Of a stretch of 7,172 bases of DNA, positions 1 through 6,290 are shown in pieces. Each line of letters starts with the position of its first letter. Position 1 is the first letter of the stretch. The DNA is taken from contig RYWC01000034.1 of the NCBI GenBank assembly GCA_003979335.1, forward strand, positions 1 to 7,172. The letters are read 5' to 3'. The position numbers and the translations under genes were made by a program. The stretch is from Clostridia bacterium. Its GTDB lineage: Bacteria > Bacillota_A > Clostridia > Christensenellales > Borkfalkiaceae. The notes under the pieces were generated by a model. It did no database searches and had not been told where the DNA came from. It saw nothing but the letters and a program-made list of their open reading frames with translations.

Positions 1-19
1 AGATGTGTATAAGAGACAG
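1..19 (+). other. Nextera/Tn5 mosaic-end adapter remnant
   Basis: These 19 bases, AGATGTGTATAAGAGACAG, are identical to the synthetic Tn5 mosaic end used in transposase-based sequencing libraries, in the orientation where the insert follows on the right. The mosaic end differs from both natural IS50 ends, so a real Tn5 or IS50 copy is unlikely. The reading frame of the neighbouring rqcH fragment runs sensibly up to base 20 and turns into adapter after it. I treat this as untrimmed adapter at a contig end, not organism DNA. Confidence 0.96.
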
Positions 20-252
20 AACATGCAGAAATTGGGCGCAACCAAAGGTGCGGCGGAGTCGTTTTCGGTGATATTTATGCGGCAACCTTTGGCGGAAAGA
101 CATATTTCAAGTTTAAACGTGCCCTTCCGTGTGTATATAATAAAGGTAAGCAAATCTTTGCCCGTCTGCGTTATCCTGGAAATTTTGCCGCCCGTAAGCA
201 GAGAATCAAGTTCTTTTGCTATATATTTGATTGTAAACGCGTCCTGCGGCAT
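20..252 (-). CDS. rqcH: RqcH / NFACT-family ribosome quality-control factor, N-terminal fragment
   Basis: On the minus strand an ATG at 252-250 opens a frame of about 77 native codons: MPQDAFTIKYIAKELDSLL, then a GGKISRITQ stretch, and finally APNFCM just before the adapter. This matches the start of the NFACT-N domain of RqcH/YloA (formerly called fibronectin-binding protein): an initial helix, the L.GG.I..I.Q segment, a strand with KLEICLSAKGCRI, and the P.FCM motif that leads into the LRKHL helix. A good ribosome binding site, AAGGGG (264-259), lies 6 nt upstream of the ATG. In B. subtilis, RqcH binds obstructed 50S subunits and recruits Ala-tRNA to add alanine tails that mark stalled chains for proteolysis. 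Full-length members have roughly 550-600 residues; the rest, including the DR motif near residues 97-98, is lost because the contig ends. The family call rests on motif recognition in a short fragment. The truncation is technical, not a pseudogene. Confidence 0.82.
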
Positions 253-292
253 AATTATCCCCTTAATAAAGCGTTCGGCTCAGATTAAAAAT

Positions 293-321
293 ATTATAGA
301 CCAAAATTTTCCAAAAGTAAA
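293..321 (-). promoter_or_regulatory. Putative sigma-A promoter for rqcH
   Basis: Read on the minus strand, TTTACT (321-316, 4 of 6 matches to TTGACA) is followed by a 17-bp spacer and a perfect TATAAT (298-293). The expected transcription start is near base 286. That leaves a leader of about 34 nt before the rqcH ATG at 252, with its AAGGGG ribosome binding site. Spacing and -10 are strong; the -35 is moderate. This is a prediction from consensus only. Confidence 0.65.
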
Positions 322-331
322 TTTATTTGGC

Positions 332-360
332 TTGTCAAAACAGTTCGGTTGTGCTAAAAT
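332..360 (+). promoter_or_regulatory. Putative sigma-A promoter for the tig-clpP-clpX-lon cluster
   Basis: TTGTCA (332-337) matches the -35 consensus at 5 of 6 positions. It is separated by exactly 17 bp from TAAAAT (355-360), which matches the -10 at 5 of 6. A TGC immediately before the -10 (352-354) provides an extended -10 element. Initiation is expected near 367, giving a leader of about 37 nt up to the tig start, with the ribosome binding site AGGAGA at 393-398. I found no CIRCE palindrome and no paired CtsR heptads here, so classical heat-shock repressor control is not evident. Confidence 0.75.
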
Positions 361-403
361 GTACTTTGCATAAATTTAAAAATACCATTTTCAGGAGACA
401 GAA

Positions 404-1876
404 ATGAAATACACTCAGTCAGTTGCAGAAAAAAGCACGGTTAAACTTACCATTTCCTTTACTCAGGAGGAGTGGAAGGACGCAATATCCAAAGCGTATA
501 TAAAGACGCGCGGCAAGTACGCCGTTCCGGGGTTCAGAAAGGGCAAGGCGCCCCAGCCCGTGCTTGAAAATTATTACGGCAAGGGACTGTTTTACGAAGA
601 GGCGTTCAATTACCTCTATTCCCAGCATTATCCCGTAATTCTGGAAAAAGAAAAGAGCAATTTTACGGCTGTCGGCGAACCCGAACTCAACGTAGAGGAT
701 ATGACCGAAGGAAACGGCGTGACTCTTTCCGCGCTTGTCCCCGTTAAACCCGATGTTGAAATAGAAGCATATACAGGTTTAAAAATCAAAAAGTATGAGT
801 ATAATGTTACCGATGCGGACATTGACGCGGAGGCAGGGAAGCTTTTGGAAAGAAGCGCCGAGGACATAGAAGTAAAGGACCGCGCCTGCAAAAAAGGCGA
901 TAAGGTCAACATCGACTTCTCGGGTACGGTAGACGGAGTTAAGTTTGCAGGCGGCACTGCGGAAGAGTATGATTTGGTATTGGGCAGCGGTAGTTTCATC
1001 CCCGGCTTCGAAGAGCAGGTAGAGGGTATGAAAATCGGAGAAAACAAGGACATAACCGTAAAATTCCCCGAAGATTATCAGGCTGAAAACTTAAAGGGCA
1101 AGGACGCCGTTTTCGCAATTAAGCTCAATAAGATAACAGAAAAGAAACTTCCCGAACTCAACGACGGGTACGTAAAGAAGAACGCAGGCTGTGAAAGCGT
1201 TGAAGAATATAAAAACAAAACGCGCGAAAAGCTTTTGAAACAGGCTGAAAACCGTTCAAGGGACGAAACCGAAAACAGCATTGTAGAGGAAATTTCCAAG
1301 CACGCAAAGGCGGAAATTCCGCAGGCTATGATTGAAAGCGAAATCGACAGAATGGTTCAGGACTTTTCCTACCGTCTTATGTATCAGGGCATAAAGCTTG
1401 AAGACTATCTCAAATACCTCGGACAGAGTATGAAAGATTTCCGCGCTCAGTTTACGGCGCAGGCTGAACCCAGAGTTTTACAGCAACTTGTGGTTGAAAA
1501 GATAATAAAGAGCGAGAAAATTACTGCAACCGACGAAGAAGTCGACGCGAAAATCGCTGAACAGGCGGCATCTGTCGAAAAGACTGCGGAAGAGTATAAA
1601 AAGAATATCGACCCCCGTCAGATTGACTACATCAAAAACGATTTGATTATAACGAAACTGTTCGATTTCCTTAAAAAGAACAACGAACTTTACACCGAGG
1701 GCGGTTCGGCGTCCGCGGCAAAGAAACCGGCTGCCAAGACCGCAAGCAAAGCTGCTTCGGGAAAAACGGCGTCTGCAAAGTCAGACGACAAAACTGCCGA
1801 AACAAAACCCACTGCAAAGAAACCTGCAACGGCAAAATCCGCGGCTAAAAAACCTGCGGCTAAGAAAGAAGACTAA
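404..1876 (+). CDS. tig: Trigger factor, ribosome-associated chaperone with Lys/Ala-rich C-terminal tail
   Basis: A 490-residue trigger factor, the first chaperone to meet nascent chains at the ribosome exit tunnel. Residues 1 to about 115 form the ribosome-binding domain, with the signature GFRKGKAP (43-50) that docks on protein uL23. Residues about 160-245 form the FKBP-type prolyl isomerase domain (GDKVNIDFSGTVDG, FIPGFEEQ, then FPEDY and LKGKDAVF). Residues about 250-430 are the helical substrate-cradling domain, ending near DYIKNDLIITKLFDFLKKNN. The core is of usual length (E. coli has 432 residues). Beyond it comes a low-complexity extension, residues 433-490, rich in Lys and Ala with three KKPA units; by my count 15 Lys and 18 Ala in 58 residues. 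The start is set by AGGAGA (393-398), 5 nt before the ATG, and by alignment of the N-terminus. It is the first gene of the cluster; clpP follows after 18 bp, implying co-transcription. The tail is in frame and ends in a normal TAA, so it is not a frameshift artefact. Confidence 0.97.
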   Translation: MKYTQSVAEKSTVKLTISFTQEEWKDAISKAYIKTRGKYAVPGFRKGKAPQPVLENYYGKGLFYEEAFNYLYSQHYPVILEKEKSNFTAVGEPELNVEDMTEGNGVTLSALVPVKPDVEIEAYTGLKIKKYEYNVTDADIDAEAGKLLERSAEDIEVKDRACKKGDKVNIDFSGTVDGVKFAGGTAEEYDLVLGSGSFIPGFEEQVEGMKIGENKDITVKFPEDYQAENLKGKDAVFAIKLNKITEKKLPELNDGYVKKNAGCESVEEYKNKTREKLLKQAENRSRDETENSIVEEISKHAKAEIPQAMIESEIDRMVQDFSYRLMYQGIKLEDYLKYLGQSMKDFRAQFTAQAEPRVLQQLVVEKIIKSEKITATDEEVDAKIAEQAASVEKTAEEYKKNIDPRQIDYIKNDLIITKLFDFLKKNNELYTEGGSASAAKKPAAKTASKAASGKTASAKSDDKTAETKPTAKKPATAKSAAKKPAAKKED

Positions 1877-1894
1877 TTTAAAAGAGGCGTTATT

Positions 1895-2488
1895 ATGAAA
1901 GAAAGGAGCGCGTTGGTTCCCTATATCGTTGAACAGACTTCGAGGGGAGAACGTTCTTACGACATTTACAGCAGACTTTTAGAGGATAGAATTATATTTT
2001 TGAGCGGTGAGATTGACGACGCGGTTGCAAACACCGTAGTGGCGCAACTCATTTACCTCGAAGCAAAGGACCCTGCAAAGGATATTTCGCTTTATATAAA
2101 CAGCCCCGGCGGCTCGGTTTCCGCAGGGCTTGCGATTTACGATACGATGAATTACGTCAAGTGCGACGTTTCGACTATCTGTATAGGAATGGCGGCTTCT
2201 ATGGGCGCTTTCCTTCTTTCGAGCGGAACAAAGGGCAAAAGATACGCGTTGCCTAACAGCGAAATAATGATACATCAGCCTTTGGGCGGCGCGCAGGGTC
2301 AGGCAAGTGATATTAAAATCGCCGCCGAGCACATATTAAGAACCAAGCAGAGACTGAATACTATACTCGCGAAAAATTCGGGCAAACCTCTTGCGCAAAT
2401 CGAGCAGGACACCGACAGGGATAACTATCTTTCCGCGCAGGACGCGCAGGAATATGGGCTTATAGATAAAGTTTTCTATAAGCGTTAA
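1895..2488 (+). CDS. clpP: ATP-dependent Clp protease proteolytic subunit ClpP
   Basis: A 197-residue serine peptidase of family S14 that forms a double-heptamer barrel. It degrades substrates unfolded by ClpX or other Clp ATPases in the cytoplasm. The catalytic triad is visible and correctly spaced: Ser102 in GMAASMGAF, His127 in [10 protein letters not shown] and Asp176 in DTDRDN. The N-terminal [24 protein letters not shown] matches the family's axial-loop region. Length is normal (typically 193-207). The ATG at 1895 has AAGAGG (1882-1887) 7 nt upstream. The first few residues (MKERS) precede the conserved LVP and may be a short cleaved propeptide, as in other ClpPs. It sits 18 bp after tig and 85 bp before clpX, the standard Firmicutes arrangement that puts protease and unfoldase in one operon. 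All key residues are present, so it should be active. Confidence 0.98.
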   Translation: MKERSALVPYIVEQTSRGERSYDIYSRLLEDRIIFLSGEIDDAVANTVVAQLIYLEAKDPAKDISLYINSPGGSVSAGLAIYDTMNYVKCDVSTICIGMAASMGAFLLSSGTKGKRYALPNSEIMIHQPLGGAQGQASDIKIAAEHILRTKQRLNTILAKNSGKPLAQIEQDTDRDNYLSAQDAQEYGLIDKVFYKR

Positions 2489-2494
2489 AATGTC

Positions 2495-2519
2495 TTTTGA
2501 GGGCGAAAAGCCCTGAAAA
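2495..2519 (+). repeat. Intercistronic hairpin after clpP
   Basis: TTTTGAGGGC (2495-2504) and GCCCTGAAAA (2510-2519) pair over 9 of 10 positions, with one G-G mismatch and a GAAAA loop. The hairpin starts 6 nt after the clpP stop. The bases that follow are TCACG, not a U-tract, so on the + strand it does not look like an intrinsic terminator. It may protect the clpP 3' end or mark a processing point. Confidence 0.55.
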
Positions 2520-2524
2520 TCACG

Positions 2525-2558
2525 AAATTTTGCCTTGCTGTTATTTGCGGTAAAATTT
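2525..2558 (+). repeat. Inverted repeat just upstream of the clpX ribosome binding site
   Basis: AAATTTTGCC (2525-2534) and GGTAAAATTT (2549-2558) form a 10-bp stem with one G-U pair, around a 14-nt loop. The right arm ends 3 nt before the clpX ribosome binding site AGGAGG (2562-2567). As RNA it could modulate ribosome access; as DNA it could be an operator. AT-rich arms make it weaker than the preceding hairpin, so chance is possible. Confidence 0.4.
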
Positions 2559-2561
2559 GTG

Positions 2562-2567
2562 AGGAGG
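2562..2567 (+). promoter_or_regulatory. Ribosome binding site fixing the TTG start of clpX
   Basis: AGGAGG is a full Shine-Dalgarno match 6 nt upstream of TTG 2574. Nothing comparable precedes the in-frame TTG at 2535, and the in-frame GTG at 2559 abuts and partly precedes this site, so it is positioned too early to use it. This selects the TTG start at 2574. Confidence 0.85.
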
Positions 2568-2573
2568 TTATTT

Positions 2574-3797
2574 TTGAAAGAGCAAAAGCATTGTTCATTT
2601 TGCGGAAAAACCGAAGATTTGGTTAAAAGGCTTATTCGCGGCAGCGACGGCGCGCATATTTGCGACGAGTGCATATTGATATGCGGCGATATGATAAAGG
2701 AAAGCGAGGAGGAAGCGGACGCGACCGTACCCCTCAAAACACCTGCCGAAATAAAGGAAGAACTTGATAAATACATTGTCGGTCAGCACGAGGCGAAAAA
2801 GGTTCTTTCAGTTGCCGTATACAACCACTATAAGCGTATAAACAATATGTCGCAGTCGTCGGACGACGCGGAAGTGGAAATAGAGAAATCAAATATTCTT
2901 CTTTTGGGCCCTACGGGATGCGGAAAAACTTTGCTTGCAAGGACGCTTGCAAAGATACTCAACGTTCCTTTTGCTTCTTCGGACGCTACAACGCTCACCG
3001 AGGCAGGCTATGTCGGCGAAGACGTCGAAAATATTCTTTTAAAGCTCATCCAGAACGCCGATTACGACATTCAGAAAGCGCAGAGGGGAATAATTTATAT
3101 CGACGAAATAGACAAAATCGCAAGAAAGAGCGAAAACGTTTCCATCACGCGCGACGTGTCGGGCGAGGGCGTGCAGCAGGCTCTTCTTAAAATTATCGAA
3201 AGCACGGTTGCGAACGTTCCCCCTCAGGGCGGAAGAAAGCACCCCCAGCAGGAGTGTTTGCGCATAGATACGACGAATATTCTGTTTATCTGCGGCGGCG
3301 CGTTCGTCGGGCTTGACAAAATTGTCCAGAAGCGCAAAGACAATACTTCTTTGGGTTTCGGTGGAAACGTAAAAAACACGGACGACAACGTTTACGAAAA
3401 CTTAGCGGACGTAAAGCCTCAGGATTTGACCAAGTTCGGGCTTATCCCGGAGTTTGTGGGAAGAATACCAATTGTTGTGAGCTTGCATCCTTTGAACGAG
3501 GACGCGCTTGTGAACATTCTTACCCAGCCAAAGAACGCGATAATCAAACAGTATCAGAAATTAATCGCAATGGACGGAGTAAAACTTACGGTAGAGGACG
3601 GCGCGGTCAGGGAAATTGCAAATACGGCAATCCGTCTGAAGACGGGCGCGCGCGGTTTGCGCACTATTATAGAAAGTTTTATGACGTCGGTTATGTATAA
3701 GCTTCCTTCCGAAAAGAACGTCAAGGAAGTTATCGTAACGAAAGAGTGCGTTACCGATATGGCAGAACCTAAAATAATCTATTCGGAAACCGCTTAG
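2574..3797 (+). CDS. clpX: ClpX, ATP-dependent unfoldase of the ClpXP protease
   Basis: A 407-residue hexameric AAA+ unfoldase that recognises degradation tags and threads proteins into ClpP. The N-terminal zinc domain has Cys7, Cys10, Cys30 and Cys33. The ATPase has Walker A GPTGCGKT (112-119), pore loop GYVG (145-148), Walker B IIYIDEID (173-180), the RKH loop (221-223) and the sensor-2 arginine in GARGLR. The ClpP-docking loop reads LGF (260-262), where many ClpXs have IGF. Walker A has Cys where Ser is common. Both look conservative, so function should be intact. I chose the TTG at 2574 because a full AGGAGG lies 6 nt upstream and the product then starts [12 protein letters not shown], as expected for the family; an upstream in-frame TTG at 2535 would add 13 residues without a counterpart. 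Length is near normal (B. subtilis 420). The gene ends with tandem stops TAG-TAA. It follows its partner clpP and precedes lon. Confidence 0.97.
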   Translation: MKEQKHCSFCGKTEDLVKRLIRGSDGAHICDECILICGDMIKESEEEADATVPLKTPAEIKEELDKYIVGQHEAKKVLSVAVYNHYKRINNMSQSSDDAEVEIEKSNILLLGPTGCGKTLLARTLAKILNVPFASSDATTLTEAGYVGEDVENILLKLIQNADYDIQKAQRGIIYIDEIDKIARKSENVSITRDVSGEGVQQALLKIIESTVANVPPQGGRKHPQQECLRIDTTNILFICGGAFVGLDKIVQKRKDNTSLGFGGNVKNTDDNVYENLADVKPQDLTKFGLIPEFVGRIPIVVSLHPLNEDALVNILTQPKNAIIKQYQKLIAMDGVKLTVEDGAVREIANTAIRLKTGARGLRTIIESFMTSVMYKLPSEKNVKEVIVTKECVTDMAEPKIIYSETA

Positions 3798-3848
3798 TAA
3801 ACCGTCTGCGCAGGACGATACTCTGTGCGTAAAACAATTCAACAATCC

Positions 3849-3882
3849 GTGCGCAATTTCAATAAAAAAAGGAATTGCGCAT
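3849..3882 (+). repeat. Intercistronic hairpin between clpX and lon
   Basis: GTGCGCAATTTC (3849-3860) and GGAATTGCGCAT (3871-3882) form a 12-bp stem: a 9-bp perfect core TGCGCAATT/AATTGCGCA plus a C-G pair and two G-U pairs. The loop is A-rich (AATAAAAAAA). Only three U residues lie at its end, too few for a typical intrinsic terminator. It ends 11 nt before the lon ribosome binding site (GAGG at 3894-3897). It could attenuate or process the message between clpX and lon, or the dyad could be a protein-binding site. Confidence 0.6.
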
Positions 3883-3905
3883 TTCGTATAAATGAGGTAT
3901 TTTTT

Positions 3906-6215
3906 ATGGCAAGGCAAAGGTTTGAAAGCTTGCCCGTGGTCCCTTTAAGGGGCAGGGTGGCGTTCCCTAACGTGACAGTAAGCTTTGACGTGGGCAGGCT
4001 TGTTTCTCTGACCGCGGTAAAAAACGCGACTGAAAACGGTTCGCGTATGTTTCTGTGCGCGCAAAAGGACGCGGAGCTTGCCGAAATAAAATTCGAAGAT
4101 ATGTACACCGTAGGCACGGTTGCGCAGCTTAAACAGGTCAACAGGTTGCCCGGCAACACAATCCGTATTACCGTTCAGGGGCTTTACCGCGCGGCGGTGC
4201 GCAAAATAGATTTGATTGACGGCGCGTTTGTCGCGGATGTGGACGAGATAAAACCCGTGCACGGAGAAGAGGCTTTGGAAGAAGCCTATTTCCGCACGGC
4301 AAAAAGCGTTATGCGCGAGCTCGGCGTAACTGATACGCGCATTTCCAAGGACGCGCAGTCCGCGCTGGACAGGTGCGGTGACCCAGAAGAGTTCGTAAAT
4401 ATCGCCGCGCACAATCTGAACATCAGGCTTGAAAAAAAGCAGGAAATTTTAGAGTGCGAAAGGGTGGTTGACAGACTGCGCAAAATTGACGCGGTGCTCA
4501 ACGACGAGCTTGAAATTACCCGTCTTGAAAAAAAGATAAACTCTATGGTGCGCCAAAATATCGACAAGAACCAGAAAGAATATTATCTGAGGGAGCAGAT
4601 TAAAGCCATTCATACAGAGCTTGGCGACGACGAAGAGGAAAAAGAAGAGCTGGAAAAGAAAATCAAAGCAAAGAAAATGCCCGAAGAGGTAGAGCAGAAA
4701 GCTTTGAAAGAGCTGTCCCGTATGGATAAAATGCAGACTTCCTCGCCCGATTACAACGTTTTAAGGGTTTATCTTGACTGGCTTATAGACTTGCCTTGGT
4801 CGGAAAATACCGAGGATACCGAAAATCTTAAAGACGCCGTTAAAATTTTGAACGACGACCATTATGGGCTTGAAAAAATAAAGGAAAGGATAACCGAATA
4901 CCTTGCCGTTTTAAAGCTCACTAACGGGCTTAACGCGCCCATTTTATGCCTTGTCGGTCCCCCCGGCGTCGGTAAGACATCAATCGCTTCGTCGGTTGCG
5001 CGCGCGTTGGGCAGAAAATTCGTAAGAATGAGCCTTGGCGGCGTAAAAGACGAATCGGAAATCAGAGGACACAGAAAAACTTATATCGGCGCTATGCCGG
5101 GCAGAATTATAAACGGCATAAAACAGTCGGGCAGTTCTAACCCCGTATTTCTTTTAGACGAGATAGACAAGCTTTCCTCCGATATGCGCGGCGACCCCGC
5201 AAGCGCGCTTCTGGAAGTGCTTGACCCTGCGCAGAACGCGACGTTCAGGGACAGATATCTCGAAGTGCCTTACGATTTGAGCAAAGTGCTTTTTATTACC
5301 ACCGCTAACGGTTTGGAAACAATTCCCCGTCCTCTTTTGGATAGAATGGAAGTAATAGAACTGAACGGTTACACGCAGGAAGAGAAATGCGAAATTGCAA
5401 AACGCTATCTTGTGCCAAAAAAGAGCGACGCAAACGGACTTAAAAAAGGTCAGATAAGTTTTGACACAAAGGCGCTTAAAGCTATAATATCGGGTTACAC
5501 GCTTGAAGCAGGCGTAAGAAACCTTGAACGCAAGATTGACGCGGTGTGCCGTAAAGTTGCGGTAAGGGTTGCGGAAGGCGACGATACCGCTGTAAAAGTC
5601 ACGGCGGAAAATATAGAGGAATTTCTCGGCGCAAAGCGCTACGAGGGCGATAAGCCTTTGGACGGCGACGAGGTGGGCGCGGCTACGGGACTTGCCTGGA
5701 CGGCTGTCGGCGGCACTACGCTTACAATAGAAGTTTCCGCAATGCACGGCAAGGGTGACATTCTTCTTACGGGCAAGCTCGGCGACGTTATGAAAGAGAG
5801 CGCAAGGGCGGCTATAACATATATTCGCTCGAACAGCCAAAGCTACGGTCTTGAAAACGAAATTTTCGAAAACACGGATATTCACGTTCACGTCCCCGAG
5901 GGCGCAACCCCCAAGGACGGACCGAGCGCAGGCATTACAATGGCGACGGCGATACTTTCGGCTTTCACAAAAAAACCCGTAAAAAAATCTGTTGCAATGA
6001 CGGGTGAAATTACTTTGCGCGGCAAGGTGCTTCCTATCGGCGGACTTAAAGAAAAGGCGCTTGCGGCGTACAGAATAGGCGTAAAGGACGTAATCATACC
6101 TGCGGATAACAGAAAGGATTTGGAAGAAATTCCCGAAAACATCCGCAGTAAGCTCAACTTTATTCCCGTAACGGATGTAGACGCCGTATTCAGGACTGCA
6201 ATAAAAGGCATTTAA
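3906..6215 (+). CDS. lon: Lon (LonA), ATP-dependent serine protease
   Basis: A 769-residue hexameric protease that degrades misfolded and regulatory proteins in the cytoplasm. Domains in order: N-terminal substrate-binding LON domain (about 5-200, opening with FESLPVVPLRGRVAFP); a charged helical linker (about 200-290, including LREQIKAIHTELGD); an AAA+ domain with Walker A GPPGVGKT (351-358), Walker B FLLDEIDK (415-422) and the GHRKTYIGAMPGR segment; and a C-terminal S16 peptidase domain with Ser674 in DGPSAG and Lys717 in GGLKEK as the catalytic dyad. The soluble LonA architecture and length fit the family (E. coli 784, B. subtilis LonA 774), with no membrane segment as in LonB. The ATG at 3906 is chosen because GAGG (3894-3897) lies 8 nt upstream and the protein then starts at the conserved N-terminus; an in-frame GTG at 3825 would add 27 residues coded through the hairpin. 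It lies 108 bp after clpX, 75 bp before ysxC, in the common clostridial order. Confidence 0.98.
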   Translation: MARQRFESLPVVPLRGRVAFPNVTVSFDVGRLVSLTAVKNATENGSRMFLCAQKDAELAEIKFEDMYTVGTVAQLKQVNRLPGNTIRITVQGLYRAAVRKIDLIDGAFVADVDEIKPVHGEEALEEAYFRTAKSVMRELGVTDTRISKDAQSALDRCGDPEEFVNIAAHNLNIRLEKKQEILECERVVDRLRKIDAVLNDELEITRLEKKINSMVRQNIDKNQKEYYLREQIKAIHTELGDDEEEKEELEKKIKAKKMPEEVEQKALKELSRMDKMQTSSPDYNVLRVYLDWLIDLPWSENTEDTENLKDAVKILNDDHYGLEKIKERITEYLAVLKLTNGLNAPILCLVGPPGVGKTSIASSVARALGRKFVRMSLGGVKDESEIRGHRKTYIGAMPGRIINGIKQSGSSNPVFLLDEIDKLSSDMRGDPASALLEVLDPAQNATFRDRYLEVPYDLSKVLFITTANGLETIPRPLLDRMEVIELNGYTQEEKCEIAKRYLVPKKSDANGLKKGQISFDTKALKAIISGYTLEAGVRNLERKIDAVCRKVAVRVAEGDDTAVKVTAENIEEFLGAKRYEGDKPLDGDEVGAATGLAWTAVGGTTLTIEVSAMHGKGDILLTGKLGDVMKESARAAITYIRSNSQSYGLENEIFENTDIHVHVPEGATPKDGPSAGITMATAILSAFTKKPVKKSVAMTGEITLRGKVLPIGGLKEKALAAYRIGVKDVIIPADNRKDLEEIPENIRSKLNFIPVTDVDAVFRTAIKGI

Positions 6216-6249
6216 AAAGGCTGAGATATTGCCGTAATCCGAAAGGGAG

Positions 6250-6272
6250 ACGGCGCGGTTGTTCCGCGCCGT
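6250..6272 (+). repeat. GC-rich intercistronic hairpin between lon and ysxC
   Basis: ACGGCGCGG (6250-6258) and CCGCGCCGT (6264-6272) are a perfect 9-bp inverted repeat with a TTGTT loop, the most stable-looking hairpin in the window. AATGCAAAGG follows, so there is no U-tract, and it ends just before the ysxC ribosome binding site. It is better explained as an RNA stability or processing element, or an attenuator, than as a Rho-independent terminator. Confidence 0.65.
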
Positions 6273-6290
6273 AATGCAAAGGAAAGGAAA

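Noticed and set aside
334..339. A perfect TTGACA on the minus strand as a further rqcH -35
   Set aside because: No acceptable -10 lies 16-18 bp downstream on that strand; the match comes from the near-palindromic TTGTCAA of the tig -35.
5..373. A 122-codon + strand open frame at the left end
   Set aside because: It starts inside the adapter, runs antisense through the rqcH fragment and across both predicted promoters, and has no family resemblance or ribosome binding site.
253..403. CtsR or HrcA (CIRCE) heat-shock operator upstream of tig
   Set aside because: Only a single GTCAAA-like heptad is present, not the tandem pair CtsR needs, and no CIRCE inverted repeat was found.
2551..2556. TAAAAT as the -10 of a clpX promoter
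   Set aside because: No good -35 at 16-18 bp, and initiation would fall in the ribosome binding site.
2535..2573. Longer clpX start at TTG 2535
   Set aside because: It has no Shine-Dalgarno, adds 13 residues not seen in the family and would be translated through the inverted repeat; TTG 2574 has AGGAGG at good spacing.
3825..3905. Longer lon start at GTG 3825
   Set aside because: The extra 27 residues are coded through the hairpin and have no counterpart in Lon; ATG 3906 has a ribosome binding site and the conserved N-terminus.
5154..5891. A 245-codon minus-strand open frame within lon
   Set aside because: It lies wholly antisense to the conserved AAA+ and protease coding region. Its composition is rich in Phe, Arg and Cys with no recognisable domain, as expected for a shadow of codon usage.
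6250..6285. Rho-independent terminator after lon
   Set aside because: The stem is strong, but an A/G-rich sequence follows it instead of a U-tract on the + strand.
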